Source of the DNA: Opisthocomus hoazin
Taxonomy: Eukaryota > Chordata > Aves > Opisthocomiformes > Opisthocomidae
DNA: 64,000 bases
NCBI RefSeq assembly: GCF_030867145.1
Contig: NC_134414.1
Span: 21,222,518 to 21,286,517, forward strand
Direction: 5' to 3'
In this document: positions 1-45,719 of the stretch, one piece after another
How the letters are laid out: each line of letters begins with the position of its first letter
How positions within the stretch are numbered: the first letter of the stretch is position 1
Made by a program: the position numbers and the translations under genes
The notes under the pieces: model-generated
Told to the model about the DNA's origin: nothing
The model's database searches: none
What the model saw: the letters and a program-made list of their open reading frames with translations, nothing else

Positions 1-3000
1 ACTTTTAAGGCTTACCCGTGACTTCTTGCAGCCTCCAGCAACTGTTAACCTTTCAGATTAATGCGTGTTTTGCTCTATTACTTAAAAGATCATAAAGAGC
101 CACAAGAATCCAAATAGGGAATGTTTATTTAAGGAAAGCTTCATTTATATTTTGAGACAGATCTTGCAGTAGTATTGCTGTTCTATGTGTGTGTAGTAGT
201 ACTGCTGCTCTTCCAAGAAAAGCTGCAGATAGTTCTAGGAGGAGAAACTCCTGTCTAGTTTAAGATAAGCTGGATGAAACAATTGGCAGTGAATGGGTAT
301 GTGGGTGTGTTGTGAGAGGGAGGAGGAGATTGATTTGTGGTGTGTTGTGGTATGGATGAAATCCTGCAAGCTGAGTAACTCGAGCGTATGGGAGATCCAA
401 ACTGCATCCTTGCTCCATCATCCTCTGTCTAGAGCCTTAGAACATGAGTCTTGTCATGCCAAAGAGCAAACTTCAAACATTCGGCCAAGAGGTTTTCGGT
501 GGTGGATCTGTGTTGTTGGTGTAACCTACTTCTAGGGAATTAATGAAAGATAGCTAACAAAGTCAAACCTACTTTGGCTTACTTGCCTAGTTGGAGGCTT
601 ACTCCAGCTTCATGACTTCAAATTAGAAAAGGCTGAAAAGCTGCCTACAAGAGGAGCAGAGGGGAACTATCTTGCATGTTCCTCACTGAGAAAATGTGAC
701 CGAGTATAGCTTAAAGCTGGAACCTTTGCTTGAGCTGCAGAAAAACACAGCTGCCAGTTCACGGGAGTGAAATCATGCAAAAGCGCAAACTGGGAGTGGT
801 GTGTGGGTGCTGTGGCCAAAAGGCTGCTCCCCACTGGGTACATGCTGGCTCTGGGCGTCCTGCTACGAGTCTGGCACTTTGTGACAGAAGTGGAATTTCT
901 AAAGTGCAGGAAGTTGAGTCTTCAGAAACTGGTATTTCAGTCTCCCCAAATCCATAACTGCTATAAACTTCTTGACTAAATGGTATAATTGTTGTGCTCT
1001 TTCTTTTAACAAGCTCACAACCATTCATTACCCAGATTATCTGTCACTTGTACAAGTCTTTTTCTCATATGTATCTTCCTTTCCTGTAAGTGGACCCTGA
1101 AAGGCTGTTGAAACCTGGAGGAGTGAACTGTTCCTCTCTGAGCTGGAGGGCTTTGATGTTGACTTCTGTGGCATCAGGACTTCAGGTCTAAAGTTTCTTT
1201 CTGGTAACTTCCCCCCACCCTCTTAATTAAAAGGAAGAGAGTAAGGAGAATTATTCTTGTAATTCCAAGGGTGGGCTTTTAAAGAGATCTAAAATTGGCA
1301 CTTTTAACCACTTGTCATGCTTGTTGTGTTGGTTATGCTTTTTATTTGCAACCGACAGCTCTCCTGTGAGTTTTTCTGGCTGGAAGGTAGGGGTTTATGA
1401 GCAGAATGTTGACTTCTTAAAATACAGTTTTTTAAACAGTCTAGTTTTTATGAGCATTCAAAATGAATTTATAATTGGCTGTAGCTGGTAACTGTTCTTG
1501 AAGGGAGTGTATCTTGAAGCTCCTACCATGCTGCACTTGGATGAGCTGATCCTGGAGTTCAGGCAACTAAACTTCTCTTCCGTTAAAGCAGTAGTAAAGA
1601 ACCAGCATAATTTTCAGCAAGGACCTTGATCAGAATCAAGAAGGAGCTGACCTCGGAGGCTGACCTCAGAGGCTGAGGCCAGCACACACTTCTAGAGGGG
1701 GTTGATTTGACAGCTTCTGGCACTTCTGGTGTGTTCTTACACTGCTGCCCTTATGGGTCAAATATTGTGGTGAAGCTTCCTTTGTTCAAGTTGATGCTAA
1801 AAAGCTGAGACTTGGCTGTGAGACTCTTTCACAAACTGTATCTTTTAAACAGCAAATTATTAGACTGGAGAAGGGGAACAGGTTACATCCCCTCCAGTTT
1901 TTTCTGATCTCCTCTGTGCTCCCTGTGCTTGCTGTCATTGAAGATCTATCAAAAGCTGTGGCAGGCAGTGTTAGGAGCCTGCCTACTGTGTTCATTAATG
2001 AACCAGAGCTTGATGTTAGCATCTCTGCCCTTGCAAGCAGGTATCGCTGCAGCCAGTACCAATTACAGCTGTATTCAGGGGACAGCAACATGATTCAGCC
2101 AGTCAAAACCAATATAAATGAATGAAGCTTTCACAGTTCAGGGATTATATATTTTTAGCAAGCTGTATGTGATGTAATCCAACAAGATAGCTGCATTTTT
2201 CTGAACTTAAATCCTTGTTCTGTTCCTGTCAGCAGCCAACAGCATAATGTAAAGCTTACAAGTTACAAAAGGGAAAGAATATGAGAACAACGTAGGGTAA
2301 GAAGATTTTTACCCCATCAGTGCTGGTAGGTCCTGTGAAAGAACATTGATTTGAGGTTCTCTAGATTTATAACTTTTGTGACAAAAGAGGACAGATTTTG
2401 AAGGTCTTCAAGTACTTTTCAGCATGCTGCATGCAGTGGTAATGAAAAGTGTGGTCTTAAATGGTTTCTTAACAGTGCAGCTTTCATTTGGGCCTTTGTG
2501 TGTGGTTTATACTAGTACAGAGTTTGAAAGTGTGGTCTTGTTCCCTTGAAGTCTTGTATTAAGCTGTCCCAATAGCAGATGTGTAACAGTACTGTTTCCT
2601 GGCAGCAACTGAAGATGCTTTATTGCCTTTTACAGGATATGAAATACAGTAGTCTGAGAAGTCTGCGTCTCTTAGTCAAATATCACTTCTGTGTGAATAT
2701 TCCATTCTGGAAACCTGAAGTAAAGAGTTGGTAATGGAGGAGAGTCTGCAGTGCATGGGCAGAGTTATATTTATGATGTTTCTTCCTAAATTCTTCCTGT
2801 TCCTCTCCTCTACTAGAACTCGATGGAAATCATAATGAAAATTAACTATAGGACACCAGATCTCAGAATGGATGGGCAACCTGGTGAATTGTATCTAGTT
2901 GAAGACCTCATATGTATCATTTAATAAAGTTGTTCACCAGGAAAGTTGATTACCTGACCTTTATAGTGTATGAAATCAGAACCCAGTAGTAGCTCTTTGC

Positions 3001-3437
3001 TTACATGCTACTTTTACCCAAGATCTCCAAGTGCTGTTGCGAATTCTGGGGAACAGAGGGCTTTTAACAGCAGAGCGAGCCGAGTGTCTCTTGAAACTGC
3101 CACTTGGAAGCTGCTGTGAACCAGACAGTTGTTTGAAGAACACAAGAAGTGTTTGAAATTGTCTAGATTTTTCTTCAAGCTTTCTCACTTAATTCTGTAG
3201 TCTTACTCAAATTTTTGACTTTTCTGAAAAGAGGCATGGATAGTATAGGTCAAAGTATGTGCTCAGGCTGAAGAGTGTGAACAAATTATGATTTTTCATT
3301 TTGTTTTTATTGACATGAGATTTCTTAACATCTTTCCCATGTATTTCCATAGATGTTTGCTTCAAGAGCAGTTTAGAAAACTGAAGTACCAATTCATTTT
3401 CTCTGTTAGTAAATACGTCTCAATTCCATTTCTACAG
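1..3437 (+). other. ELMOD1: ELMOD1 5' intron (intron 1)
   Basis: AT-rich sequence with no recognised exon, repeat family or CpG-rich promoter. One 13-bp direct repeat (GCTGACCTCRGAG) lies at 1646-1671. It ends at the acceptor of the start-codon exon. Confidence 0.6.
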
Positions 3438-3512
3438 CACTGATATTACCTGCAAAGAAGTCATCGGTGATCAATAGATTACATCTCCAGCAACACAAAC
3501 CAAATTGTCACC

Positions 3513-3529
<17 letters not shown>
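3438..3529 (+). CDS. ELMOD1: ELMOD1 exon with 5'UTR and start codon
   Basis: The acceptor is CCATTTCTACAG ending at 3437. A 75-nt 5'UTR follows, then ATG at 3513 and 17 coding bases (MKHFL plus AG of Arg6), with donor GTAACT at 3530. Only 3513-3529 is coding. In-frame TGA at 3468-3470 blocks an upstream start. The acceptor implies at least one earlier non-coding exon, which I do not see in the first 3.4 kb. It probably lies before the window. Confidence 0.85.
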
Positions 3530-35596
<32,067 letters not shown>

Positions 35597-36815
35597 TTGC
35601 TCACTCAATTTTATTTGGAAACACTGTCTCACTCTTGTGTTAAATCACTGCTTAGACCATCGCTAGCATACTGAATGACCATGGCGATTGTATGCATGTT
35701 TTTGGTGCAGTATCATCTATTTTTGTCACATGTACCAGATCCCCTTATGCTTCTCGTGTTGGGGATTTCTCATTTTAAATGGGTGCTCATATTGCGGCAT
35801 TATGCAGTGTTACATTCTGAATTGATGTCTGGAGATCAGAGTTTTTCTATTTTTTTAGACTTTCTTCATAAATTCAGCATTGACAATTGAATTGTATTTC
35901 TCTAGCTGTGTTTTTGTATATGTGGAATAAGTAGCTGGATCTTGTATTGTGAAAGCTTTTTAACTTCTTGGTATGTTTTAAGACAACTACTGGCATTTCA
36001 AGCAAAATATATGTTTGAACCGCGTCTAGAAGATAATGTGTGTAATTTAATCTGATGCAGGCAAACACATTAAAGTCCAATTTTCTCCATGCAGCCATAT
36101 ATGCTTAATGCAGAATTAATGAGGCTTAGGAGGTACAAGTTTCAGTGAGAAGAGTTTATGCAGAATTGCAATCAGATTCCACAGCTGCATGAATACCAAA
36201 TGGTCTGGTGATGCTAATACATTCACAGTGAACTGCAAACACACGCACAACTGCTGGGTACTGGCAGGGGCCAAAACTGCTATCATCAGGCTGTTGTCAC
36301 CAACACTGTCATGCTGAAGCAAGGTCTAAATTCCTCCACATTCCTTTGAATATACAGGGATTAGTGTTCTGTGTCGCATGTTGGATGGCAACAGGATTTG
36401 GTCACATCGTGGTTGGTGAATTCAGGGGAGCAAAAATATTTTCCTTTTTTTTTTTTTTTTTTTTAAACTACTGGAAATGTTGCTTCGGTTGTCAGTTCAG
36501 TTCCTAAGAACTGGGAGAAATAACTGATTCGGGGTTTAGAGCAAAACCACTTCAGTTTCCCAGACTACTTATTAAAAAAAAAATGGCAAACTGCCTTTTT
36601 TCTAAAAATGAAGAAATGAAAGTGTCTGATGCTAAGATTGTGTAGTATATTGAACAGCATCTACCATGGCATTTCATACCCATGGTATTTTTTACCTTCT
36701 AAGCAATCAATTTTAGTATTATATGTTTGTGTAAATCGCATATGGAGATTAAATTGAGTAGTGTCCAACTACTTGTGAATTATATGAATAAATTGTATGT
36801 CATTCTAAACTGAAG
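35597..36815 (+). other. ELMOD1: ELMOD1 3'UTR
   Basis: AT-rich sequence of about 1.2 kb from the stop codon to the poly(A) signal at 36787. It has no long ORF and holds a T20-type homopolymer at about 36445-36465 and an A9 run at about 36572. The end is set about 20 nt after AATAAA, so the exact cleavage base is uncertain. Confidence 0.7.
36787..36792 (+). terminator. ELMOD1: ELMOD1 poly(A) signal AATAAA
   Basis: AATAAA is followed about 30 nt later by the GT-rich stretch TGTGGGTTTTATTTTGG, the usual layout of a cleavage site. A second AATAAA at 37250-37255 could give a longer form. Confidence 0.7.
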
Positions 36816-39651
36816 CACTGTGGGTTTTATTTTGGAGATATGCAATAATACAGATAAAAGCTATTTTACTTTAGTGGGTCAGGTAAAATGGGATGTAACA
36901 GCTTTGCTGTGGTATTTCCCTAGTCTGAAGAGTGATATGTACTTCCTCAGATCAGGTGCTTTGTACCATTTCTGGTTACAGCTTGGGCCATCACTTAATA
37001 AGTAAAAAAATAATGCAAAGGGAGTGGTTACATTTCTTGGGAAACTCATTTTTCAGTTTAAGCCTCTCATTTCTTTGATTGAATGTGAGGTGGGGATAAG
37101 GACTGCTCTGCAGGGCTGGAAACTTGCACTCATTGCCCAGTTAATCGTCAAAACTCTAAGGGTGTTGCAATAATTAGTCTTCTCCAGTGAATTTGGAAAT
37201 ACGGAACTGGAAATATTAACTATTGCATATTTTGCGTGAAAATACAAGGAATAAAAATGTGCATGTTTAACTTGCTATCATTGATTTTGGAAAGTGGTTA
37301 TTTACAATCATTAGATATGGAGGACTTTTTTGCGTCGCTCTTGAAGCTTCTAAAATAAGTTTCTAGCAACAGTTTGCATTGTTTCAATCTTGGTCTCGCA
37401 CTTTCCTTCCCTGCCCCACTCTGACTGAAATACATTCTGCAGTTTGTGAGACTGCTGGTTTATTTTTAACACTCTGCACTGGAGTTGGTGGAGTTGCGGG
37501 GAAAAGAGGACACGAAGGTCCCTGCTACCTTCTTACTGGTGTGATCCTCTCAGTTGTTACGCCTTGTCTCAAGGTGTCAGCTTCAGATGAAATCAGAAAA
37601 TGTCATCTGGCTCCACGTCAGACTGTGTCACTATAATCTAGCTGCTTTGGGTGATTGCTTTCCTGTCTTGCAGGAAGATGGATTTAATGAAGCGAAGTGT
37701 GAAATTCCTGCTCCCGTGGAGACCCTGCATGCTGGTGCCTACAGATCTGATCGTACTGCCCGCTCGTGCTTCAGCTTCGGCCTGGGACATCTTTGCTCTC
37801 AAAATGCTTGTTGAACCCAGGGCAGAGAAGGTCCCTGGTGACTGCCAAACTGTCTGTCTGCTGCTGGGGGAGGACGGCTGCCTGGCACTGCGTTCCTTCT
37901 TCTCCAGGAATGGCCTCTTACTATAATGCAAACCTAAACTTTTCTTTTAAAAAATCAGAATTTACACTATCACTGAACCATCTCCAAACTGGCCTGTGAG
38001 GAGTTGGACGCTGCTTTCCCTAGGCAGGAGAAAATGAAAGAAGTGGCAAAAAATAAGTGTGTAAAAGGTTGTTTCAAGAAAGCAGAAGCAATATTTATAC
38101 TCACCACAGGGTGCAGGTTTTGGTTTAATTAAGAGTAGAGAAGATTTAGGTTGGATCTTCTGAAAATCTCTTCACAGCCTCATGGTTGCTGACTCCTCCT
38201 CTCCCGGGGGCTCCTGTGAAGCCCTCTGGATGCCTGCTGTGGGGAAAACATCATCCCTGGCCCCACGTGGCACAGGCAGCAGGTGCTGCCAGCCCAGCCT
38301 GTAAAGCTCTTCGGCACTTTTCTTTTTTAACAGGTATTTTTGATAATTTAATGTAGTAATTTACATTGGCAGCACCATGCAACCCAGGTGTTTTAAAAAG
38401 GCGCAGCTGCTATTTTACTTTATGGAATACAAGGTAGTGTACTGATGCTATACAGAATGTGCCTCACTTTGGGCAGGCAGATGAAAATGTAATAATTGAT
38501 GAAAACATGATATTGGCAGGTTGTGTATGATTTAAAATGCAGAAATGTTTACCTTGATCCGCTTCAAGCTGGAAAAAAGGGGCACTTGGGTTGCAGTTCT
38601 TTAATTCCGTATGCAAAATTGTAGAAGGGTGGCCTGTATTTCTGTGTGTTACGGCTTCAGGCACCGCCCAGACCGCAGTGCGTCCCTCTCCTGGCTAATG
38701 TGAACTGAGGTTGTTGCCAGGGCTCCTTCAGCCATGCAGTGGGTGCTGATTTGTCTTCAGCAGCCTCAGTGCCCTGCCAGCGTCTGGGGAGCCGGGGCTG
38801 AGCGCTGGGGTTTTCATGGCAGTCGGGAGGAGAGCGAGTGCCGCTCCAGCTCCCTGACACTTTTTGGCTTGTAACTTTCTTCTTCCATTAGGGAAGGGAG
38901 AGTTATTCTTGCTGAGGTTCTTATTGGCTCTTTTGGAAGGTACTTTTTCAAATACTGGTGCTGTTGGTATTCCTACGTGCTATTTTTAGAAGCAAACATA
39001 GTCTATTTTATCTCTGCAGTTTGTCTTGGAGAATTGTATCTCCTGGCTGTTTCCTGGAGCAGCACTGAAGCTGAACTGAAAAATTTCCTGTCTTGTAGAG
39101 GGTAAAGGGGAGTAATCCATCGTCCTCATTAACGGAAAAGCAATCTTTAAAATCACCTGTACCTGTTGTGTGGCTGGGTAGTGATGCTTAGCGGTGCTGC
39201 CTGAAGCACTTCGCTGCCAGTGGAGAATTTTCAGCATGTTCCCGTAGAAACAAGTGCTGCTGGGTGTGGAGTAGGAGGCACGTGAACAGGGTGCTGATGC
39301 TCAGGTTAACGAACCCAGATCTGCCCCTGCTGACCCAAAGAATCAGTGGTAGCAGAATGCACACGTTGGTTTCCCTTATGCAGTTGGTATCATCAGTTCC
39401 TTCCTAATCCTGCCCTTCGTGGGCTATAGTTAGCTTTTAACATCTCATTTGCTGACCTGTCTGTTTTTGTTGTAATTTGACCTATGGGTGTTGACCCTTC
39501 CACTGGGGCAGCCAGCATTGGAGGGCGATCCACCAGTGAGGTCTTGCAGGTTGGAGTCTCTAGAGGAAACCAAACCCCAGTCTGCGGCTCTGCCGCTTAG
39601 ATCCAACTGGGGGAGGGATCAGTGATGGCCAGAAAGAGTGACTGTGCGCAG

Positions 39652-39689
39652 TTCTGTAAATGCTGAATTCTGTAAATGCTGAATTCTGT
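39652..39689. repeat. 16-bp tandem repeat, 2.4 copies
   Basis: TTCTGTAAATGCTGAA occurs at 39652-39667 and 39668-39683, followed by a partial third copy TTCTGTG. Confidence 0.9.
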
Positions 39690-42669
39690 GTTTGGCGTGT
39701 ACTGCTGGGAAACACAGAAGCTCTGTACATACTGTTGGGAAACTTCCCTCTGTCTCCTAGTTGGCTCTTGACAAGCTTGACATCGTCAACATGCGACCAT
39801 TTTGGCATCGTAGAGAGACTCCTCTGTGAACGGTTCTCATAATCCCTGATTTTCACAGAACTGTTCTACTTTCTTTGTATCTTGCTAATCGCCTCGCTTT
39901 CACCTCTTGCTTCTCGCTTGGAATTTGGTCCAACGTGAGCCGGAATTTTGCACTAATGAATCTCCAGGCTACAGAGAGAAAAACAGTATGGCTCTCCTCT
40001 CTAGGCTTGCATCTGCAGCATGGTGCAGCTAAAAATTGCATGAATTATTAACATAGATGTTTTGCAGAAAACAATCTTGAAACAGATAAGAAAATGAATT
40101 ATTCATTGTTTTCCTCAGTTTGCGGCAGAGCAGGTTTTCTATAAGACTTGCCAAAGATTAGACAGGAGTCTTCCTACAAGATCATGTAGGAATATAGTAG
40201 GACTGGCTTTGTGCTTTCCCCTGTGAGCACCACGCCTAGAAATCAGGTCATTACTTGTTCTAGTAAAGGAAAGTGTTCTTCTCTATATAGAACTATAATT
40301 AGACAAAGAGGTTCAGGTATAAAAGCTTCAAGCAAGAACAGGGTACAGCAGCTTCGATGGAAGTGAATTATGGAGAAGGGCAGAGGGTTTGTTACAGTGC
40401 TCCTAGCCCTGGGCTCCGCTGCATGGAAGGACTGTGAAAACACGTAACTGAAGGTCATCTATGGTCCGAAGAGCTCACTGCCTCAAACAGGGGAGGTGAG
40501 CAGGACAGGGGAGCGTGGTGTCAACACCTCTCACCACGGCTGGCGGCACAGGGAAGCAGAGCAGCACAAGAGGAGGTGGAGAAAGGGACACGGGGAAGCT
40601 GCTTGTATATTTATGGGCAGTTTTTCCCAATTGCAAGGAAGGCACACGGAGATGACTGTGCAAAGCCTGACCAGTGGATGACAGAGCATGGCACTGTGAC
40701 ATACTGGAAATAAGGACAGACATATCCCTGGTGGATACAGCATGGCTGGCAATGTCCTCAAAAGAAAAACGTAGCCTGAAGCGAGAGACACGTTGAAGGA
40801 GGGATTCGTAGAGATGCTGCTGTCATTAATATGGGACTGGTGCAGCTGGTACAGAGAGCTCGGCAAGGGCTGTGTGCCAGCATCCTGAATGGGTCTGAGG
40901 ATGGCAACACTGCATGGTCCAGGGCCTGAGATGATAAGGACAACTTTGGGGGCAGTTTTTACTTCTAGGGATGGATAAGAAAGGCTGTGCTCAAGAGAGG
41001 CCAATCAGGAAACATCAAGGAGATGTAAGATGTGAAGCCCTGGAGAAGGGTAAGGAACAAAAGTTGAGACCTTGGTCTAGAGACAAGATGGGAGTGTTCT
41101 CCACAGTTGGAGAGAACTTTGTAGCCACGTCAAGCTTAAGCTGGGAAGAAAGGTTAGGAAAAGGTAAACAACTTGGGACTGTGGTATGGACATCACAATA
41201 TAAGTTTGGAGCAGAGAGAGCTCTGTGACTCATCGATAGAGCATGAACTGCCACGACTGTGCTTGCAAACAAGATTAACCAATGAGAAAATGTCGAAGCA
41301 GGAATAAAAAATAGACCCATGGGACAATCATATGGAGAGCCCCATGGATAGAAAGAATCCTCCACAGGAGTTGTTGCAGTACTGATCAGAAAGGTGGGAG
41401 ACAGGACAGAAACTCAGGGAAGACCAAATTTGAGAAAACAGCCATGGTCATCTGTATCAAAGGCATTGGACAGCTGAGTGCTCAGTCTTTTCCCTGGTGA
41501 TGTGCTCTGTACTGAGCAGATTTCTTTTAATCCATCCAGCAAAGCGATCGTGCAGTGCCCATCTCACTGCAGCAATGCGTACACCCAACAAAACCAGTGC
41601 CAAAATCCTCAAAAGCAGCAAATCAGCTCAGCCCCGTAGCTGTTGTCACCTGCCCTTCTCAAACAAAGGCATCCTTCAGGCAGGACTCGTTAAATAAGCA
41701 AGCATTACCCGAGCACACGAGCCCTCCTTGCCTGCTCTAAGGCAGGTGTGAGTTTTGCTGAGTTGCAAACGGACTCCTGGGCACGATTGGATCTTTCTGA
41801 GTCTCCTCCGTCCTAGCCGACGGGAATGGCACATGCTCTGCACCTTGAGACACCGACCTCCCAGCCTGACCCAGCCTATGAAACCCCCCGGCTCACCCCG
41901 GTGGAGCTGCCCCTGCTTGACGTGCCGGCTGGGGCACCTGCCACGGGGCAGTGTGCAGAAGGCATCAGGACGCAGTTTGCTGCCTCTCTCTGCGAGGGAT
42001 ATTTGTGACGGTGATTTGGCTCTGGGTGAGCTCACTCCTTTAAGCGGTTGTGACTAAGCCATCATCAGCCTCTTCACTTTCTCCCCGTTTTCCATCCGCA
42101 TGGGCGTGTTTGAATTTAAGCCAACTGACACACACTTTGCCCTGAGCTTCCATGTTTCTGCCCCCACTGCCTCTTCAGCTTCTCTCCCTGTCACCCTTTG
42201 TCACAGACATTTGGCAGAGACTCATTTTGCAGAGGACGTGGGTGTCACCTCTCCATAGCTCTGTGGCCAAGAAAGAGCAGAAAAAGAGCGGTGGGAGCAG
42301 AGATCTGAGCAGGCACCGGCTGACCTGGTGAGCCCCCTCCTCCCATCCTGCGCTGCCCGGTCGCAGGGGCCCACTGTGACACTGGGGTAGGAGGGTTCCT
42401 CTAAGCTTGGTCGGCTTAAGGCTGCTGCCTCCAACTGCTTTGCCCCCTTTCGTGAGGGCTGTGGAAAAGGGACATGAGCATATGGCTGCATGGGAACACA
42501 GAGCTTCTCCAGCTCAGCTGCTAATATAGTGCATGGGGTTGTTCTGCCCCTAAAGCACCCTCAGACTCCCATCAGGCTCACTCCAGGGAGAATCAGCTTC
42601 TTCTGTCTCACAGAACAGAATTTATTTTGATTTTTTGTCCATGCCTGAGACAGGCCTCAGTTAGTGTAA

Positions 42670-42730
42670 GTATGTATGTCTGCTGTGAAGCTGTGCAAAT
42701 TTACACCGGCTCCAAATCTGGCCAGAAGAG
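42670..42730. repeat. ancient amniote interspersed repeat scrap
   Basis: AAATTTACACCGGCTCC then AAATCTGGCC resembles the 26304-26329 sequence. Same unnamed old repeat suspected. Confidence 0.3.
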
Positions 42731-44217
42731 ATGAAACCAGCAACAGCAAAGACTAGGGGACCCTGAGCTCCAGCAAGGAGTTACAACCCCAGCACGGTGC
42801 TTTCCTTCATTTCCTGGATAAAAAGGCAGGTCTGAGGGAGATGTGAACATCAGCTAGCTACTGAGTGGGTCAGAAAGTCTTCCTTTATCAGTGGTATAAG
42901 TGACCTCGAATTAAAAACTACACTGAGCATTCCTATCCTGGAAGACTATTTGAAAAGCCTGTCAGTGACTTTCTTAGCATGTAGAAATATCAGTGCTTTT
43001 GGAGCACTGAACTAATTTCTAATTCCAACAGAGATCTGAAAGCTGCAGAGAGGTTGTGCAGTGCATTTGGGAGCCTGCAGTGGTTCAAGCCATTTTGGAG
43101 CTGTCTGATGTGCAAGTCATAGAGAAGCTGGCGCTTCGATGTTTTATTCTATATTCTTAATTTGCACCTATAAATACAAATTAAACATTGCTTTCTAGCA
43201 AAAATATCTTTTGTGATCCTCTTAAATTTATTATGGATGTTTATAATCACTGCCTATGAGTCTCATACATAATGGTAATTAACTTCTATGCCACAGTTCT
43301 ATTTCATTATTTTTCTGGCACAGCAATGACAGCTCCTAGACATTTGAATGGTGGGAGTTAGAGACTCCCTTCCTCCTGGAGAGAGAATTGCCGTTGGGGT
43401 AGATCATCATGGGAGACAGTGCAGCCTATGCCATTTGGGTTAGGTCATCTGTGATGCTACTGAAACTTTAATCAATAATATAACCCTAATATCAAGAGAG
43501 GGACATAAGCACAAGCAAAAATGTTTATAAGACTATGTGCCTATCTGAAAAAAAAAAAAAATGCATCTGAAATATCGACAGGCAGTTGGGAACTGTGGAC
43601 TGATGCATTACCTGCACAGGCAGTGGGACTTCTACGTCTGTCTTGTGTTCTGCCAGGAGTTAAGTCCAGGATATCTCAGCTCACTGCTTTTAGGATCAAA
43701 GCAGTTGTAATAAATTTATTTTCTTCATATTAAATTACCTGTAACAAACACTGAGATGGGAAAAAAATCTGTGTTTTAGAGAGAGTAAATTTTTTGTTAA
43801 CAAGCCCATGTAATATCGATGTATCTCAGTAAGCTGCTGTTGTATGACTGATTCCCAACAGCCATGTTCCAGCCAGGACAAGCAATGCTTTGCACATCAA
43901 AAGGAAACTAGTTTCACATAATCCCTGTACATGGACAAGTAACACCTGCTTATCACTTTTAGTGAAAATGAGGTGCAATGGAAAATAATCTAGATTTTAA
44001 TTATGCTAATGAATGGGAGAGCCACAAATTCCCAACCTCTCCTTCCTTGCTTCAACTATAAGGAAGGAAAAAACCACAAAAGACAACCTCAAAGCCACGA
44101 GCACCAGTATTTTTAAGAACAACATTACATTCATTGCCTTCCAGTTGACCCCCCTGAGTTGTAACCAAGGAATCTTCTGGGGTAAAATCAAGAGCTTTCA
44201 GACCTTGTGCAAAACAA

Positions 44218-44320
44218 CCCCGGAGGGTTTGGCCCACCCCGTTCCCGCCCCCGCCGCGGCGTCAGCACCCTGGACAGCGCCGGGCCTGCGCCACATGGCT
44301 CGGGTGGGGGGGCTGGACGA
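44218..44320. other. CpG-rich patch
   Basis: About 100 bases with many CpG pairs (for example CCCGCCCCCGCCGCGGCG) in otherwise AT-rich DNA, directly before the CR1 fragment at 44340. No ORF of interest. Confidence 0.6.
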
Positions 44321-44339
44321 CAGGGCAGTTCCTGGTGGA

Positions 44340-44552
44340 GAGCGGAGTTTGGCCCTGCCCCTCCAGAGGTTTGGAATGGTGTTGGGGGGTTTTCACTCAG
44401 CTTTCCTGTCAGAGTTCAAGGAGCCTCTGGACAATGCTCTTAATCATATGTTTTAGTTTTAGGTAGTCCTGCGAGGAGCAGGGAGTTGGACTTGATGACT
44501 CCCCTTCCAACTCGAGCTATTCTATGATTCTATTCTATGATTCTATGTTATG
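44340..44552 (+). mobile_element. CR1 3' fragment with tail repeats
   Basis: GAGTTCAAGGAGCCTCTGGA at 44413, GGGAGTTGGACTTGATGACT at about 44480, and the tail ATTCTATGATTCTATTCTATG at the end: a plus-strand CR1 3' end of another subfamily. The 5' limit is unclear because a CpG-rich patch adjoins it. Confidence 0.8.
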
Positions 44553-45719
44553 TTGCCTGGATAGGAGTCAACTGTTCTGAGTGCCCTCACCTAGGAGAAA
44601 GACTCCTAAGGATCCTGCACCCCAAGGCCTGAGAGAGCCCAAAGACTCTACAGCTCCCTGGAGGAAATGAAACTCCTGTAGCCCTCGTCTTCCCTGAGGC
44701 AAGCATTTTCCATGCTGGGAAACACTGCTGTAAGTCACCTAAACATGTCCTAAATGCCATCAAGAAAAACATAGATTTGGGCTATTCACATACTTGTTGC
44801 CAGTTCCTGTAAACAAACTGCAGAAACTAACTACTAGCATTCATCTCCGTCGTAAAATATCCTCCTCTTCATTAAGCCAGGCTGAGGAGGCTGAGACCTC
44901 TTAAGCACTGAAAGGAAAGTAGCCTTTGTTATTTGCTTTCATGGCAGCTCCCCAAGAGACAGTACACTGTTCCAAGCTAGGACAGCTTTGTTATGAACTA
45001 TTTCTGATGGACGTTTAGAACCCATTCTTAAAAACCACTGAGTGCACCTTTTGATACTGGTAGCCCCACATCCCTCAACAGTGTAGCATAGTACACAACG
45101 ATTCCCTCTACTAGACTAAGAAAACTGCTCTGAAATCTCCTTTGCTAACATTCAAGCCCATTTCTTTGTGTGCATGGGAAATAGTTTATTACTTTCTTCT
45201 TTGTTGCTGTGTTGTATGTATTTGAAGGCTGTTATATCTCTTAACCTTTTTACTCTCGCTTGGCCTGTCCCCATTCCCAGCGCAGTGCCCAATGTCTGCT
45301 GCTGGGGCTGCCACTGGTTGCCCTTGGCCCACGCTGCTCCATGGCTAGGGCGGTGGGTCGGGCCCTGCCCTGCCACCTCAGGGAGCCCCCAGCCTCCAGG
45401 CTAAGTGAAACAAGGGGCAGCAACCCTTTGGAATACCTACTCCGTTTCAGCAGTCTGTGGGCTAAGCTTCCTAGGGACCCGGAAAATCTACTCTCACATT
45501 TAACAGGTCTTGATGTTTTCTTTCCTTCTACAGATTTGTCTAAACATTTATAAACGTATCTGCCCTGTTTTCTTTCAGAACATCTTCTGCTTCTGGGTTT
45601 TATGGTTCAGTTTTGTTCTCTGAAATGCCTTTCTTGATTTTATATGTCCCTACTATGTTTGCTATTTATTTGATGGGCTGAGAAAGTGTAAATAGCTGAT
45701 CCATGTGCCCTTATTTGTT

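Larger units (their letters stand above)
36826..44217. other. intergenic, ELMOD1 to CpG-rich patch
   Basis: No gene is recognised. Several stop-poor stretches are open in three or four frames at once (37.4-38.0, 40.5-41.0 and 41.5-42.06 kb), which points to base composition and not coding. 40.75-41.48 kb has the look of an old interspersed repeat, but no family could be named. Confidence 0.7.

Noticed and set aside
37379..37999. Possible exon cluster from four overlapping open frames
   Set aside because: Open on both strands at once with no domain and no clear splice pairing, as expected from a stop-poor stretch.
40531..41004. 157-aa minus-strand open frame
   Set aside because: Overlaps other open frames in both strands; composition is compatible with a stop-poor stretch and no family is recognised.
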